Source: Symbiodinium natans (lineage: Eukaryota > Sar > Dinophyceae > Suessiales > Symbiodiniaceae). Taken from it: a stretch of 64,000 nt of DNA. A program made the translations under genes and the position numbers. How positions within the stretch are numbered: position 1 is the stretch's first letter; every line of letters begins with the position of its first letter. The notes under the pieces are model-generated. The model saw only the letters and a program-made list of their open reading frames with translations, was not told the DNA's origin and did no database searches. Positions 42,028 through 51,900 of the stretch are shown piece by piece. The stretch lies in NCBI GenBank assembly GCA_905221605.1, contig CAJNDS010000400.1, positions 42,501 through 106,500 of the forward strand. Direction: 5' to 3'.

Positions 42028-45000
42028 ATGTTAGCGTTGGCGGGCAGCAGGAGTCTTGTGGCCATCGCTGCATTGCTTCAAGTCGTTGAGGCGAGTGCAG
42101 TCACGGTCACGGATGTGCAGTGGAAGGCAGGACTGATTGCTGCAGGGCGTCAAAGTTGGCTGATTGCGAAGGTGCAATTTGAGTTCTTGATGATTGCCAA
42201 GGGTGTGACTGTGTCGAAAAGCATGGCAAACATGGAGGAAAGTATCAGTCTCTTTGACTCTGGGCACACCGTGCTCAGGGATGGAAATGGGCTCGACATT
42301 GTCGAAGCACCCTCTCAGATCATCGTCAATGCTCTGGGCAATGTGCAGGCTAAGTGGTCACCGTTCAAGAATTTTCTCAAGGACAATGTCGCAAGCACTT
42401 CGCCTGCAATTTTGAGCACACTCGACGACATGGGCAGCGAGTTGTACGGGTTGACACAGATTTGCGCGTCCCGGTACGTCGATGCAATCAGTGGAGCGGG
42501 GGCGAATTTTTCGGGCCTACAAGTCAATACTGCGAACAGGCAAAGTATGCTCGTGGAAAAGATGGCAGCGGAAGCATTTCTACTACACTTTGGCGTCCGT
42601 CCGGACACCATGTTGAACCGGATTGTGGAGACGAGGACGTTGTTTGTTGATGCTCATGCTGGTCTCTTGGAAGGCCTTAACTTTGTCGGCTTGGAAGCCA
42701 CCGTCAACAAATGCATCTCGAAAAAGATGCGCCTTGTCACCTCTTTCTGGGACGAGTTCAAGGAGGCCATTGACACTGTCATCTTCGAAGAGTTGGCGAG
42801 CGACAAGAGTCTGAATGACATCGTTGCCAAAATTGCAGGCCTAAGAGCCGAAGCAGCAGCTGCGACTCTGGCCTATGCCGATCCACCGCCCAGTTGCCCC
42901 ACCACTATGACACGTCGTCAGTGGCAGATGGCGTTTGATGTCTCCACCCGACAGCTCATGCATGCACAGAAAGCATGCAGGCTTTTCCTTCAGGCTGCCA
43001 AGGGAGTGAACACCCTCGACAGCCGCATCCTCTTCTCGAACTCAGACGTGAGCGCGACGGCAGACCTCAAAATGATGAGAGAGGGCTCCGTGGCAGCAGA
43101 CATGGCGGCAGCTCCCACACAGCTGGTGTCCGAGCAGTATGGCGTAATGTGGCTCAGGTGGCTGAGTCTCGGAAACTTCATGGCACAAAACATTAACTTT
43201 GTGAGTGATGAAGACCACAGGCTCTTGCAAATCGTCGAGGATCAGGGCAAGCAGTTTGTCAACTACGGCTTTGAAGCGTTGGAGAACATTCTCATTGAGT
43301 GCAAACTGAAGGCCCCTGAGGTGAATTGCGAAGAGCTAAAAGTCACAGGGGTTCAGCGCATTCTCATCCAGAAAGCAGCATTTGAGGCAGTTCTGATTGG
43401 CCTTGCACGGAATGTCACGGAAAACAAGAAGGAGATGATCCAGACAATTGCAAGGTTCGAAGGGTCTCAAAGTGGCTTGATTCATCAACAGCCGGGCCTA
43501 CCCAGGACACTTGACATCTGCATCTTGCAGGAGATGAAACACGTTGACGACTTGTGGACGCCGTTCAAGAGCCTGTTACTGCAGGTTCATGATGGTGACC
43601 ACAGCGTCGCCACCTTGTTGACGATTTGGGGAATGACGTGGGATGCAGGAGTCGACCCCATGTCTGCTCAGCTTACCGTGGCCATGCGGGCATATGCGGA
43701 CGGTCGAGGTGTGTGCACCCCGCCTCTGATGGCCTCCCGCCAGGAGTTGGAGTCTGCAATCAAGGAATTGGGGTTTCTCCGTGCGGGGACACAGAAATGG
43801 GCCAAGCACGTCTTCTTGTCTGACATCGGCATCGACAGTGCAGAGAACATGAACATGTCGCATGCAACGTTGAAGGATCTTTCGACACAGCTTGAACGGG
43901 TCATATCAGGGGACACTTCCGCAACTCTCCCTGTGCCGATAGTGCAAGTTGTTGTGGATCGCCTCGTCGACCTTGCCGAAGATTTGGCTGATGTTCAAAG
44001 CTTGACGGTGGATCAATATGCTGATGCCAGCCTCAATTTGCTACAGAAGTCAGAGCTAGCAATAACTGCTTACATAGACGCAGCTTTTGACATGGACCGA
44101 AATGTTCCAGGCGCCCGATCTAGCTTAGCAAGCAGCCTGCTGATGCTCCTCGAGAAGATGTGTAAAGAGGCAGTCTTGGTCGGCCTTGGCAAAGAAGGGT
44201 CCGCGGCAGAGCTCGCTTCAAGCATCAATCGCTATGAGACTTCTCAGCAGACCCTCAAGGCTGCGAATTCCGCGGAAGAATATGCAGCTGCTGTTGCCCA
44301 GATGGAAATCGTTGAATCTGCTTGGGTTGAGTTGCAACCCAAGGTACAGGTGATTGCATTAAGTGGAGCAGCCAGCGACATCGAGTTGAGCGAGATCACA
44401 TCCAAGGCAGACGCCGTGAAAGCAGCGTTGCTTCCCGCCATTGACTTCTACTCGGTGATGACTGTGAAGAAGATTAAGGCCCCCATTGACATCCTTGTGC
44501 CTCTACCGATGACCGGCAGATGGTCTCCAGGCCCAACCATGAAAACAGCGGCGATGATCGGACGGGACATCATAAATCAGCAACAATTGGTTTTGCCCGG
44601 CTTCGAGATAAAGCTCAAGTTCTTGGATGACCAGTGTGACTATGAGCACGCGATGCGTGCGGTGTTGGAAGAGTTTGCCAGCACAGACTCTTGGGTCGGG
44701 TTGGCTGGCATGGGTTGCTCGAGTGTCTGCGAATCGTTGGCAGTAGTCTCGTCTTCCATGTGGATCCCAACCGTGGGCATGGATTGCTCTGGCAAGTCCC
44801 TCTCTGATACCAGCCTCTTCCCGGACTTCGTTCGCCTTGGGGTCAAGACGACCTCGGCCAAGAATGTCATCATTGAGTGGGCAGAGATGTTCGCTTGGGA
44901 GCACATTGCAATTGTCTCCGGGGACCCCGCAATCTATCGAAACGAGGCCACAGAGTACCAGGAAGCCTTCGGCGACGCCGGCATTGGCAACTCTTACGCT

Positions 45001-45954
45001 TCGTCGATTGAGACAGATTGGCAAGGTATGTTGTCGACTATGGCCGCATTGAAGGATGGCAAGCGCCGCGTCGTTATGGTGTTCGGCAATGAGACCCTCT
45101 TCCGGATGGTGGTGTGTGCATCAGCAGAGGTCGGATCGAGGGAGGGAATGGTCTGGATCTCTGTGGGGATACGATCGCGGTCTTGGTGGACTGTGAACGA
45201 CGAGGCAGTCTTGCAACATTCAGCATCTTGCACCGGTAGCAAGGTAAGTTCCCTCTTGCAGGGCGCACTCTTCATCACAGGTCTTGGCAAGTCGGCAAGT
45301 CAGGCCGAGCAACCTTTGGACTGTTATGATGGGTATACTTCTGACAGTTTGCTTGACCTGATTAACAAGTCAATTGCGCAGGGCTACGAGGATGTCACGG
45401 GAAATTCTACGAATTCTACAGATGCTACAGGTGCCATTGAAAATCCCCACGTCGAGCTCATGGGAGCCGGTGCGGACGCGATCTGTGTACAAGCCAAGGC
45501 AATACAGCACATGCTCCTCGAACATGACATCTCAAAGTTACGCTCCCCGCAACATGCCGTGTACAAGAAGGCCGTGAGCTTCATCAGGGAGGAGCTTGAG
45601 ATCGAGGGTGTCTCGGGGCCGGTGAAGTTCTCGGGCAATGACAAACCCGGTCGGCTTGGTTTGTGGCAACTCAGTGGTTCGGAGAGAATTCCAGTTGGCA
45701 CCGTCTACGAAAACGGCACCATCGAGACAGGTTGGAGTGAAGGCCTGCGGAACGAAACCTGGCTTCCAGCATTTCCGGAGCCGGAACCGTTCCCAATCGT
45801 GTACGTTGTAGTATCTCTCGCGGCGGTATGGATGATTTGTTGTCCCCTTCTTTTCGGATGCCTTGCGGGTCACTATGGAAGCCTGTCCGCTCTGCTTGCC
45901 TGGATGCCAAAGGGCTCGCGAAGAAAAGAAGCAAAAGAAGCTGTGGGCGTGTGA
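42028..45954 (+). CDS. copy E: intact PilJ-repeat / ANF-receptor-like membrane protein
   Basis: 1308 aa; the only full-length open copy. The ATG at 42028 is chosen because it follows a GCCTTTTTCAG acceptor-like tract, is conserved in all copies and gives a signal peptide (about 1-24). PilJ-like repeats, each with an RQ/QR..L..K...EA.L..G helix and a later W.PF/W.EF block, lie at about 39-118, 170-250, 440-520 and 698-775, with weaker ones near 297-345 and 570-600. Residues about 818-1215 match the ANF-receptor/periplasmic-binding type 1 fold: ILVPLPMTGRW, IINQQQLVLPG, LKFLDDQCDYEHAMR, GMGCSS, FPDFVRLG and WEHIAIVSGD. One helix (1256-1280) and a short basic tail follow, so most of the protein is extracellular or luminal. 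PilJ domains are sensor parts of bacterial chemoreceptors, and ANF-type domains bind small ligands. A sensor role is inferred; no kinase, cyclase or 7TM region is attached. Confidence 0.8.
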   Translation: MLALAGSRSLVAIAALLQVVEASAVTVTDVQWKAGLIAAGRQSWLIAKVQFEFLMIAKGVTVSKSMANMEESISLFDSGHTVLRDGNGLDIVEAPSQIIVNALGNVQAKWSPFKNFLKDNVASTSPAILSTLDDMGSELYGLTQICASRYVDAISGAGANFSGLQVNTANRQSMLVEKMAAEAFLLHFGVRPDTMLNRIVETRTLFVDAHAGLLEGLNFVGLEATVNKCISKKMRLVTSFWDEFKEAIDTVIFEELASDKSLNDIVAKIAGLRAEAAAATLAYADPPPSCPTTMTRRQWQMAFDVSTRQLMHAQKACRLFLQAAKGVNTLDSRILFSNSDVSATADLKMMREGSVAADMAAAPTQLVSEQYGVMWLRWLSLGNFMAQNINFVSDEDHRLLQIVEDQGKQFVNYGFEALENILIECKLKAPEVNCEELKVTGVQRILIQKAAFEAVLIGLARNVTENKKEMIQTIARFEGSQSGLIHQQPGLPRTLDICILQEMKHVDDLWTPFKSLLLQVHDGDHSVATLLTIWGMTWDAGVDPMSAQLTVAMRAYADGRGVCTPPLMASRQELESAIKELGFLRAGTQKWAKHVFLSDIGIDSAENMNMSHATLKDLSTQLERVISGDTSATLPVPIVQVVVDRLVDLAEDLADVQSLTVDQYADASLNLLQKSELAITAYIDAAFDMDRNVPGARSSLASSLLMLLEKMCKEAVLVGLGKEGSAAELASSINRYETSQQTLKAANSAEEYAAAVAQMEIVESAWVELQPKVQVIALSGAASDIELSEITSKADAVKAALLPAIDFYSVMTVKKIKAPIDILVPLPMTGRWSPGPTMKTAAMIGRDIINQQQLVLPGFEIKLKFLDDQCDYEHAMRAVLEEFASTDSWVGLAGMGCSSVCESLAVVSSSMWIPTVGMDCSGKSLSDTSLFPDFVRLGVKTTSAKNVIIEWAEMFAWEHIAIVSGDPAIYRNEATEYQEAFGDAGIGNSYASSIETDWQGMLSTMAALKDGKRRVVMVFGNETLFRMVVCASAEVGSREGMVWISVGIRSRSWWTVNDEAVLQHSASCTGSKVSSLLQGALFITGLGKSASQAEQPLDCYDGYTSDSLLDLINKSIAQGYEDVTGNSTNSTDATGAIENPHVELMGAGADAICVQAKAIQHMLLEHDISKLRSPQHAVYKKAVSFIREELEIEGVSGPVKFSGNDKPGRLGLWQLSGSERIPVGTVYENGTIETGWSEGLRNETWLPAFPEPEPFPIVYVVVSLAAVWMICCPLLFGCLAGHYGSLSALLAWMPKGSRRKEAKEAVGV

Positions 45955-46140
45955 GACAGAGAAGAGTCTCGGCATCCCGAAAGCGCGCGAGTGAATGGAG
46001 TTTGCTTGCAGCGAAGGGAAGTAGACTCTCCCACCGGAGGTGGATAGTACTTTTTCAAAACCAAAAGCTCAAAACCTATATCTCAAGTTGTTGGCGAAGC
46101 CAAGAGCTCAAAACCTACATCTCAAGTTGTTGGCGAAGCC

Positions 46141-46246
46141 TTTTGCGATGCACAAAGCTTTACGTGCATCAAGGCTGTGTGAACAAGATGTCAGTTTCAC
46201 AATGGGAGCTCTTACGATGCACAAGGCTTTGCGTGCATCAAGCTCC
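46141..46246 (+). repeat. paired hairpin elements, 3' flank of copy E
   Basis: GATGCAC...GTGCATC stem-loops at 46147-46170 and 46216-46239, arranged as after copy D. Confidence 0.8.
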
Positions 46247-46249
46247 AGT

Positions 46250-47700
46250 GAGGGGCACATGTAAATTCGTTTCCTAAATTTTTTGCAGTGCATGTTTTTT
46301 CAGTCTCCGCTCTAACGTAGGGAGAAGTTTTCAAAGTGAGTGCATGGCGGAGCCATGTGCTTGAAGGCGGGGTGACGTGGTGACAAGCTTTTCCGCCACC
46401 GCCTAGTGTTTTGCACAAAGTCAGACGTGATTGACTTTAGTGTGCATTTCTTCAGAACCGATCTTCGACTTGCAGGCGCCTTTTGAAATGCCTTGTGCCT
46501 TTCATTAACTTGCCGAATGGTACGTGCAGTCTGTGCACGCGACGGCCAGCGACAAGAGATATGGCTGGTGGGAAAGTGCAGCTCTGCCATGTTTTGTGAT
46601 GGTTCCGCGATGTTCTCCAGAAGTTCTCGGATGTTCTACGATGTTCGGGTCAGGCTGGAGAACTAGTTTTTGTTTGGACGGTAGCTTTTCGGCGGCCAGG
46701 TTCGGGGGTGCCTTGCAGTTCCATTTTGACAGGGGGTATTTTCAGGATTCGCATGGCTTTGTTTCTGTGGGCCTGTTAGAGCTCGGTGGCGAATGCCTGT
46801 TGACGAAGCACGTGTTGTGCCGAGAATGAAAACATCACCGTTGTTTTTCGGCTTTCATGACTGGCCCGAGGCAGACCCACACGCCATGCATGACATAGAC
46901 AGGTTCGGGATGGTTCGGGTAGGAGCCACACAACCTCGTGCAACAGGCCTTCGTTCCGAAAAATACCAGAAGAGCTGCCAGGGGCAGTGGCAGGTCTAGA
47001 ATGTTATGCGTAAGCGCTGATCTGCGCCCATGGCATGCTGCCACGCCGCTCACCACGAAAGTGCAGCATTGAATAGCAATTGCAGCGCTGATTTTGCGAG
47101 TTTGGTTCGTTGCACATGTGGTGCTGCATGTCCTTTGGCCTTTCCCACGATGACCTTTGTTGCGTTGCCTGCTGCATCATTGAAGTCGTGGCAGTGGAGG
47201 GACGAAATTGCGTTTTGCTGGTTGGTTTTCTTTCCCAGGCCCCGAGGAGGGTTGCGCCCGAGAGATCGGGATGCTGAAGCATGCCGCAGACAAGCCTCAA
47301 ACTTGGTGCATCCGTTTCAGCGTGTGGCGCTTCCGCACGTCTTTGTGCATACTCGGAGTTTTGCAAGGCAGCACGTGGAGACAGAAGTGGGGCTGCCGCT
47401 GTTGCAGGCTGGGTCGTGTGGCACGACTATGCAAACCACAAACGACGCTTTTTGAAGCCTTCAGTTTCAGTCCTTGAAGCATAAGCCTCCGAAACCAGTT
47501 TTGCACCATTGCAAAACCTTTGCAGGCCTCGCCGTCGGACTGCCACTGTTGGTGAGGCGAAGGCTCGCACGCTCTCCGTGTGAGGGTTTCCAAACCCTGA
47601 TAGCCCAAGTGCAGTAGCTCTCCATTGCTTGGGCTCCACGGTGTCCGGATTTTGGGGCTTCGGTGACTTCAGGTCTGAGCATGTCAACTGTTCCAGGTCG
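46250..47700. other. 3' flank of copy E and unassigned sequence
   Basis: To about 46640 this matches the copy D flank, including a short GATGTTC repeat (46609-46648); then the homology stops. No convincing gene follows. A 26-nt island at 47524-47549 lies between TTTGCAG and GTGAGG and could be an exon. Confidence 0.4.
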
Positions 47701-47757
47701 CAGCGGTCGAAGCAGAACTTGCACAGGAGGTGGTTGGGCAAAGTGTTGAGATGCAAG
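47697..47757 (+). other. candidate small exon abutting a telomere-like array
   Basis: 61 nt between TTCCAG and GTCCTAAA, encoding VAAVEAELAQEVVGQSVEMQ. The downstream 'intron' would start directly in the CCCTAAA array. It may be an upstream exon of the ABC1-like gene or of another gene; its phase does not join directly to the first assigned exon, so at least one exon would be missing. Confidence 0.3.
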
Positions 47758-47970
47758 GTCCTAAACCCTAAACCCTAAACCCTAAACCCTAAACCCTAAA
47801 CCCTAAACCCTAAACCCTAAACCCTAAACCCTAAACCCTAAACCCTAAACCCTAAACCCCAAACCCTAAACCCTAAACCCTAAACCCTAAACCCCAAACC
47901 CTAAACCCTAAACCCTAAACCCTAAACCCTAAAGCCTAAACCCTAAACCCTAAACCCCAAACCCTAAACC
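47758..47970 (+). repeat. largest interstitial telomere-like array
   Basis: About thirty CCCTAAA heptamers with a few CCCCAAA and CCTAAAG variants. It is flanked on both sides by non-telomeric sequence, so it is internal in this assembly. Confidence 0.95.
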
Positions 47971-48539
47971 AACACTCAACATCCCGATATCTAGATCCGA
48001 ACAAACAGAATGATAACCTGGTTCCCAACACCCTACGTCTCAATTCCTCAATGACGCGTACTGTATAGGGTTTAGGGTTTGAGGTTAGGTTTCGGGTTGA
48101 GGGCTCAGGGTTCATTGCCGAAGTCCATCTTTTTCCGTGTGCACAGCCTATGCGAACTCCCAGTCTGATAAGGGTTTCAGGTTTAGAAGCATCCTAGGAA
48201 TGTAGATCCGGGGGTCGCAAAGATTCCTACTCTATAGAGGGCTCCCTTGGAGTACACGAGCGAAAGCATGATTGAACGGTGTTACCCCCTTCCGTCTTCA
48301 GGCAGCTTACAGGGTTTAGATGGGCTTAGGGGTGTGTCGTGCCGACGATGAAGATGCTATGCTACCTTCAACCCCCCCCCCCCCCCCCCCCCCCCACTTC
48401 TCGAACGCTCAAGCCACAAACTCTGAATCCAAGCCCTCGTCCCCACAAAGCCCTCCACACTCGAAAGTCCAAATCCCGAGTCCTTGACACCCCACAACCC
48501 CAACACCCGCGGAGATTCCCAGACCCTTAGTTCCAAAAA

Positions 48540-48950
48540 ACACCCACAATAGGGCTTAGGGTTTAGGGTTTAGGGTTTAGGGTTAGGTCTCCCCAGGGTC
48601 TGCATCCCTTTAACTCCTAAAATCCCCAACCCTAAACCCTAAGCCCTAAACCCTAAACCCTAAACCCTCCACCCTAAACCCTAAGCCCTAAACCCTAAAC
48701 CCAAAGCCCTAAGCCCTAAACCTTAAGCCCTAAACCCTAAACCCTAAGCCCTAAGCCCTAGACCCTAAACAGCCCCCAAAAGACGGCCAGGAGATGGGTG
48801 TCCCGTCTCTCCGCGCCCAGCAACCTCGAGGTCTACAGCGCCGAGGAGGCCCGTGATTCTAGGGCTTTAGGGTTTAGGGTTTAGGGTTAAGGGTTTAGGG
48901 TTTAGGGGTTTAGGGGTTTAGGGTTTAGGGTTGAGGGTTAAGGGTTGTTT
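48540..48950. repeat. TTTAGGG and CCCTAAA arrays in opposite orientations
   Basis: TTTAGGG units at 48548-48584, CCCTAAA/CCCTAAG units at 48625-48770 and TTTAGGG units at 48862-48948, with a coding island (48791-48848) between the last two. Confidence 0.85.
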
Positions 48951-51900
48951 TTCTCCTTGAGCCCTTTTTGACTGCAGGCTTAGGTTTGCGGGTTGACGGT
49001 TTAGGCGTTTTCTTTGACAAAAATTAGAAACTAAACGAACTTTTCCCGGACATGTGTGTTGCCAAAGCCCCACGTTTTTTCTAAATCATGCAACCCTTGC
49101 ACGGCGGCGAAAGAAGCGCCTTCCTTGTCTTTGTTTTAGGGGCTTAGGGTTTTTCGGTTTAGGTCTTAGGGGTTGGAGGGTTTAGGGTTTAGGGTTTAGG
49201 GTTTAGGGGTTTTCGGGATTCTCCTATTTTGGCAGATCATTGTCACGCTGAGCCCAACCCGAAACCGCTCCCCGCAGGTCGAGGCCGTGGCCTTGGCGAA
49301 GCCCTTGGCCGTGCTCGGCCGCGCAGCGGAGGTCGGACTCACAGCGGCTTCAGGGGTGTCGGAATGACTTACAGCGGCTTCAAGGGTTTAGGGTGTAGGG
49401 TGTAGGGTTTAGGGTTTTAGGTTTTGAGGTTTTGTTCTTTGGAGGATGTTGGGGGTATGAAGGCATGGGTTTGAGGGATCTTTTTAAGGTCCAAGGACGT
49501 TCCTACACCCTAAGCCCTAAACGTCTTTCAGGGGCGTTAAGGTTTACGGAGGGTTTTGATTCATGCCTTCAAGGCTTTCAGCGCTCTGAGGATCCAGGGT
49601 TGCCACCCGGAACCCCAAACCCTACTTAAAGGTTCATGGGTAGTTATTACGGTTATAGCCAGTCAAAATTGCAGTTACCCTATGTCACACCCTACTTCTA
49701 ACCTCACAGAAAGCTACCCATATGAACCTCCAAGTACCCCTCCCCATGTTCAGGATGGACCCTAAACCCGAAGCCCTCAACCCCAAGCGCCCAAAGAGCC
49801 CCACAGAACCCCAAAGAGCCCCAAAGACCACATAAACCCTAAACCCTAAACCCTAAACCCTAAACCCTAAACCCTAAACCCTAAACCCTAAACCCTAAAC
49901 CCTAGGCCCTGGACCCAGGCCCCCAACGCCTCCCTTTGAAGTCCGAAGCTCGAGGTGGTTTTCCGGGTCGGCCGCTTCTACTTTGACCTCCGGCTCCTTG
50001 GGTGACGCTTTTAGGGCATGCGGTTGAGGGTGTAGGGTATAGGGCTGTATAGGGTCTAGGGCTTGAGGTTAGGGTTTAGGGCGTAGGGATAGGGTTTAGG
50101 GCCGTATAGGGTCTAGGGCTTGAGGTTAGGGTTTAGGGCGTAGGGATAGGGTTTAGGGTTTGGGGTTTTGGCTTGAGGGTTGAGGGTTGATCTTTGCGGG
50201 CAAGTGTGTGTTGCTCAAGACATGGGTTCATGGAAGCATGATGTTCAGAGTTCCGGGTCGTTTCTTGGGTGTCGGGTGTTTCGGGCTTGAGGTTTTAGAC
50301 CCCACCAAAACCCCGAAACCTCAACCTTAGGCCTCAAGCCCCAGAGCCCTTTAACCCTAAACCCTAAACCCTAAACCCTAAACCCTAAACCCTAAACCCT
50401 AAACCCTAAACCCTAAACCCTAAACCCTAAACCCTAAACCCTAAACCCTAAACCCTAAACCCTAAACCCTAAACCAAAGCCTAAATACTCGGGGAGTTTT
50501 GGCACTCAGGGCTTTCTTGGGCGATGGGGAGAGTTGAGGCTTTTCAAGGGATGCTTTTTGTTCCTTTGTAGGTCATGGGGTCATGTAACCCAAGGTTCCC
50601 TAACACTCCCCAGTACTCCCTAAGGCTCCAAAAGCTTCCCTAAGGATCCCTGGGTACCTACCCCCACGACCCCCTCCCTTAAGAACGGTTGTTCTGGGGG
50701 CGCGTCGGAAGCACCGCATGCCTGTTCTTCAAGTTCTGCCTTCAATTTTGCTGGTATCAAGAGAAGGCCTCGTGCCAACATGGAAGCATGGTTTGGAGAC
50801 TTGGCTGAAACCGAACCCCAAAAAATCATTCCTGACCCCTAAGCCCCCCCCAACTTCCCCCCAAACCGTGAAACGTAAACCCTGGAACCCTGAGCCCCCG
50901 AAGCCCCAAATTCGCATCGCCCCCCCCCCCCCCCCCCCCCCCACCCCCCCCACCCCCCCCCCCCCCCCCACCCCCCCCCCCCCCCCCACCCCCCCCCACC
51001 CCCCCCCCCCCCCCCCCCCCTGCCCAGGCTAGATGAGCTGCGGGGCCACACAGGGTCCGAGTATGTGAAAGTCAGGCCATCTGCGGGCTGTTGGGATTGA
51101 GCCCCAGACCCTCGACCCTAGACCAAGAAACCCAAAACTGGGTTATCGGTTTAGGGCTAAGGGTTTGGGGGCTAGAACCCTGAACCCTGAACCCTGAACC
51201 ATGAACCCTAAACCCGAAACCCCAAACAGATCGGCGGAGCTGCGCCAGCTGCTGTTGGACCTGGGCCCTTGCTACGTGAAGCTGGGCCAGGCGCGGGCGG
51301 TCTGAGGGCAGCCCCTTAAACCCCTAAACCCGTTTAGGGCTGCTGTCGACTGTTTCTGCGATAGAAACGACATGCGCAGTGTAGAATTGTAGATATAGCA
51401 GAATGTCAATGGCACTTTTTTTGAGCAGATTAGAACCGAAAGTACTTTCGGACTGCAATTCATCGGCATTCACTGGCTGCGTGCTTCTCAAGAGGAAGAG
51501 CCCACAGAAGCGCTGAATGGTCGAAGAAGGTTTGTGCTTCCCGTCCCAGTTGCCGGTGGACCGATGCTCGGATTCTGCGCTTTGCACACAGAGGCAGATG
51601 CTCATAGCGGGGCTGCTTGCCCTGGAAGCCCCAAAAGATCTTGTCACTCTTGTCATACTTGGTGGAGGAAGGTTGGGGGTTTTGGCATGGGGCGCTGCGA
51701 GCTTGGCATCTCCTGATTCCGCTCATCCTCTTCGAGCGCCTGGAGGACATGGCATGCAAGCTGCTTGCAACTTGCAACGAATCTTACAGAGCACGTCGAG
51801 ATTTTTACGTGCTGAAAGATCAGGATGTCGAAGTCAAACGCTGGATCTTGCTGCTTTTGCTGACGGTCAGCAGAGGACACACAGGTTTGCTGCTGAGCAT

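Noticed and set aside
46835-47608. Several 70-140-aa ORFs on both strands between copy E and the telomere array
   Set aside because: Overlapping, without motifs or splice support.
47758-47970. Array read as a true chromosome end
   Set aside because: Unique sequence continues on both sides and further arrays occur in both orientations.
50718-51051. Pro-rich and Gly-rich ORFs
   Set aside because: Direct translations of the poly-C tract.
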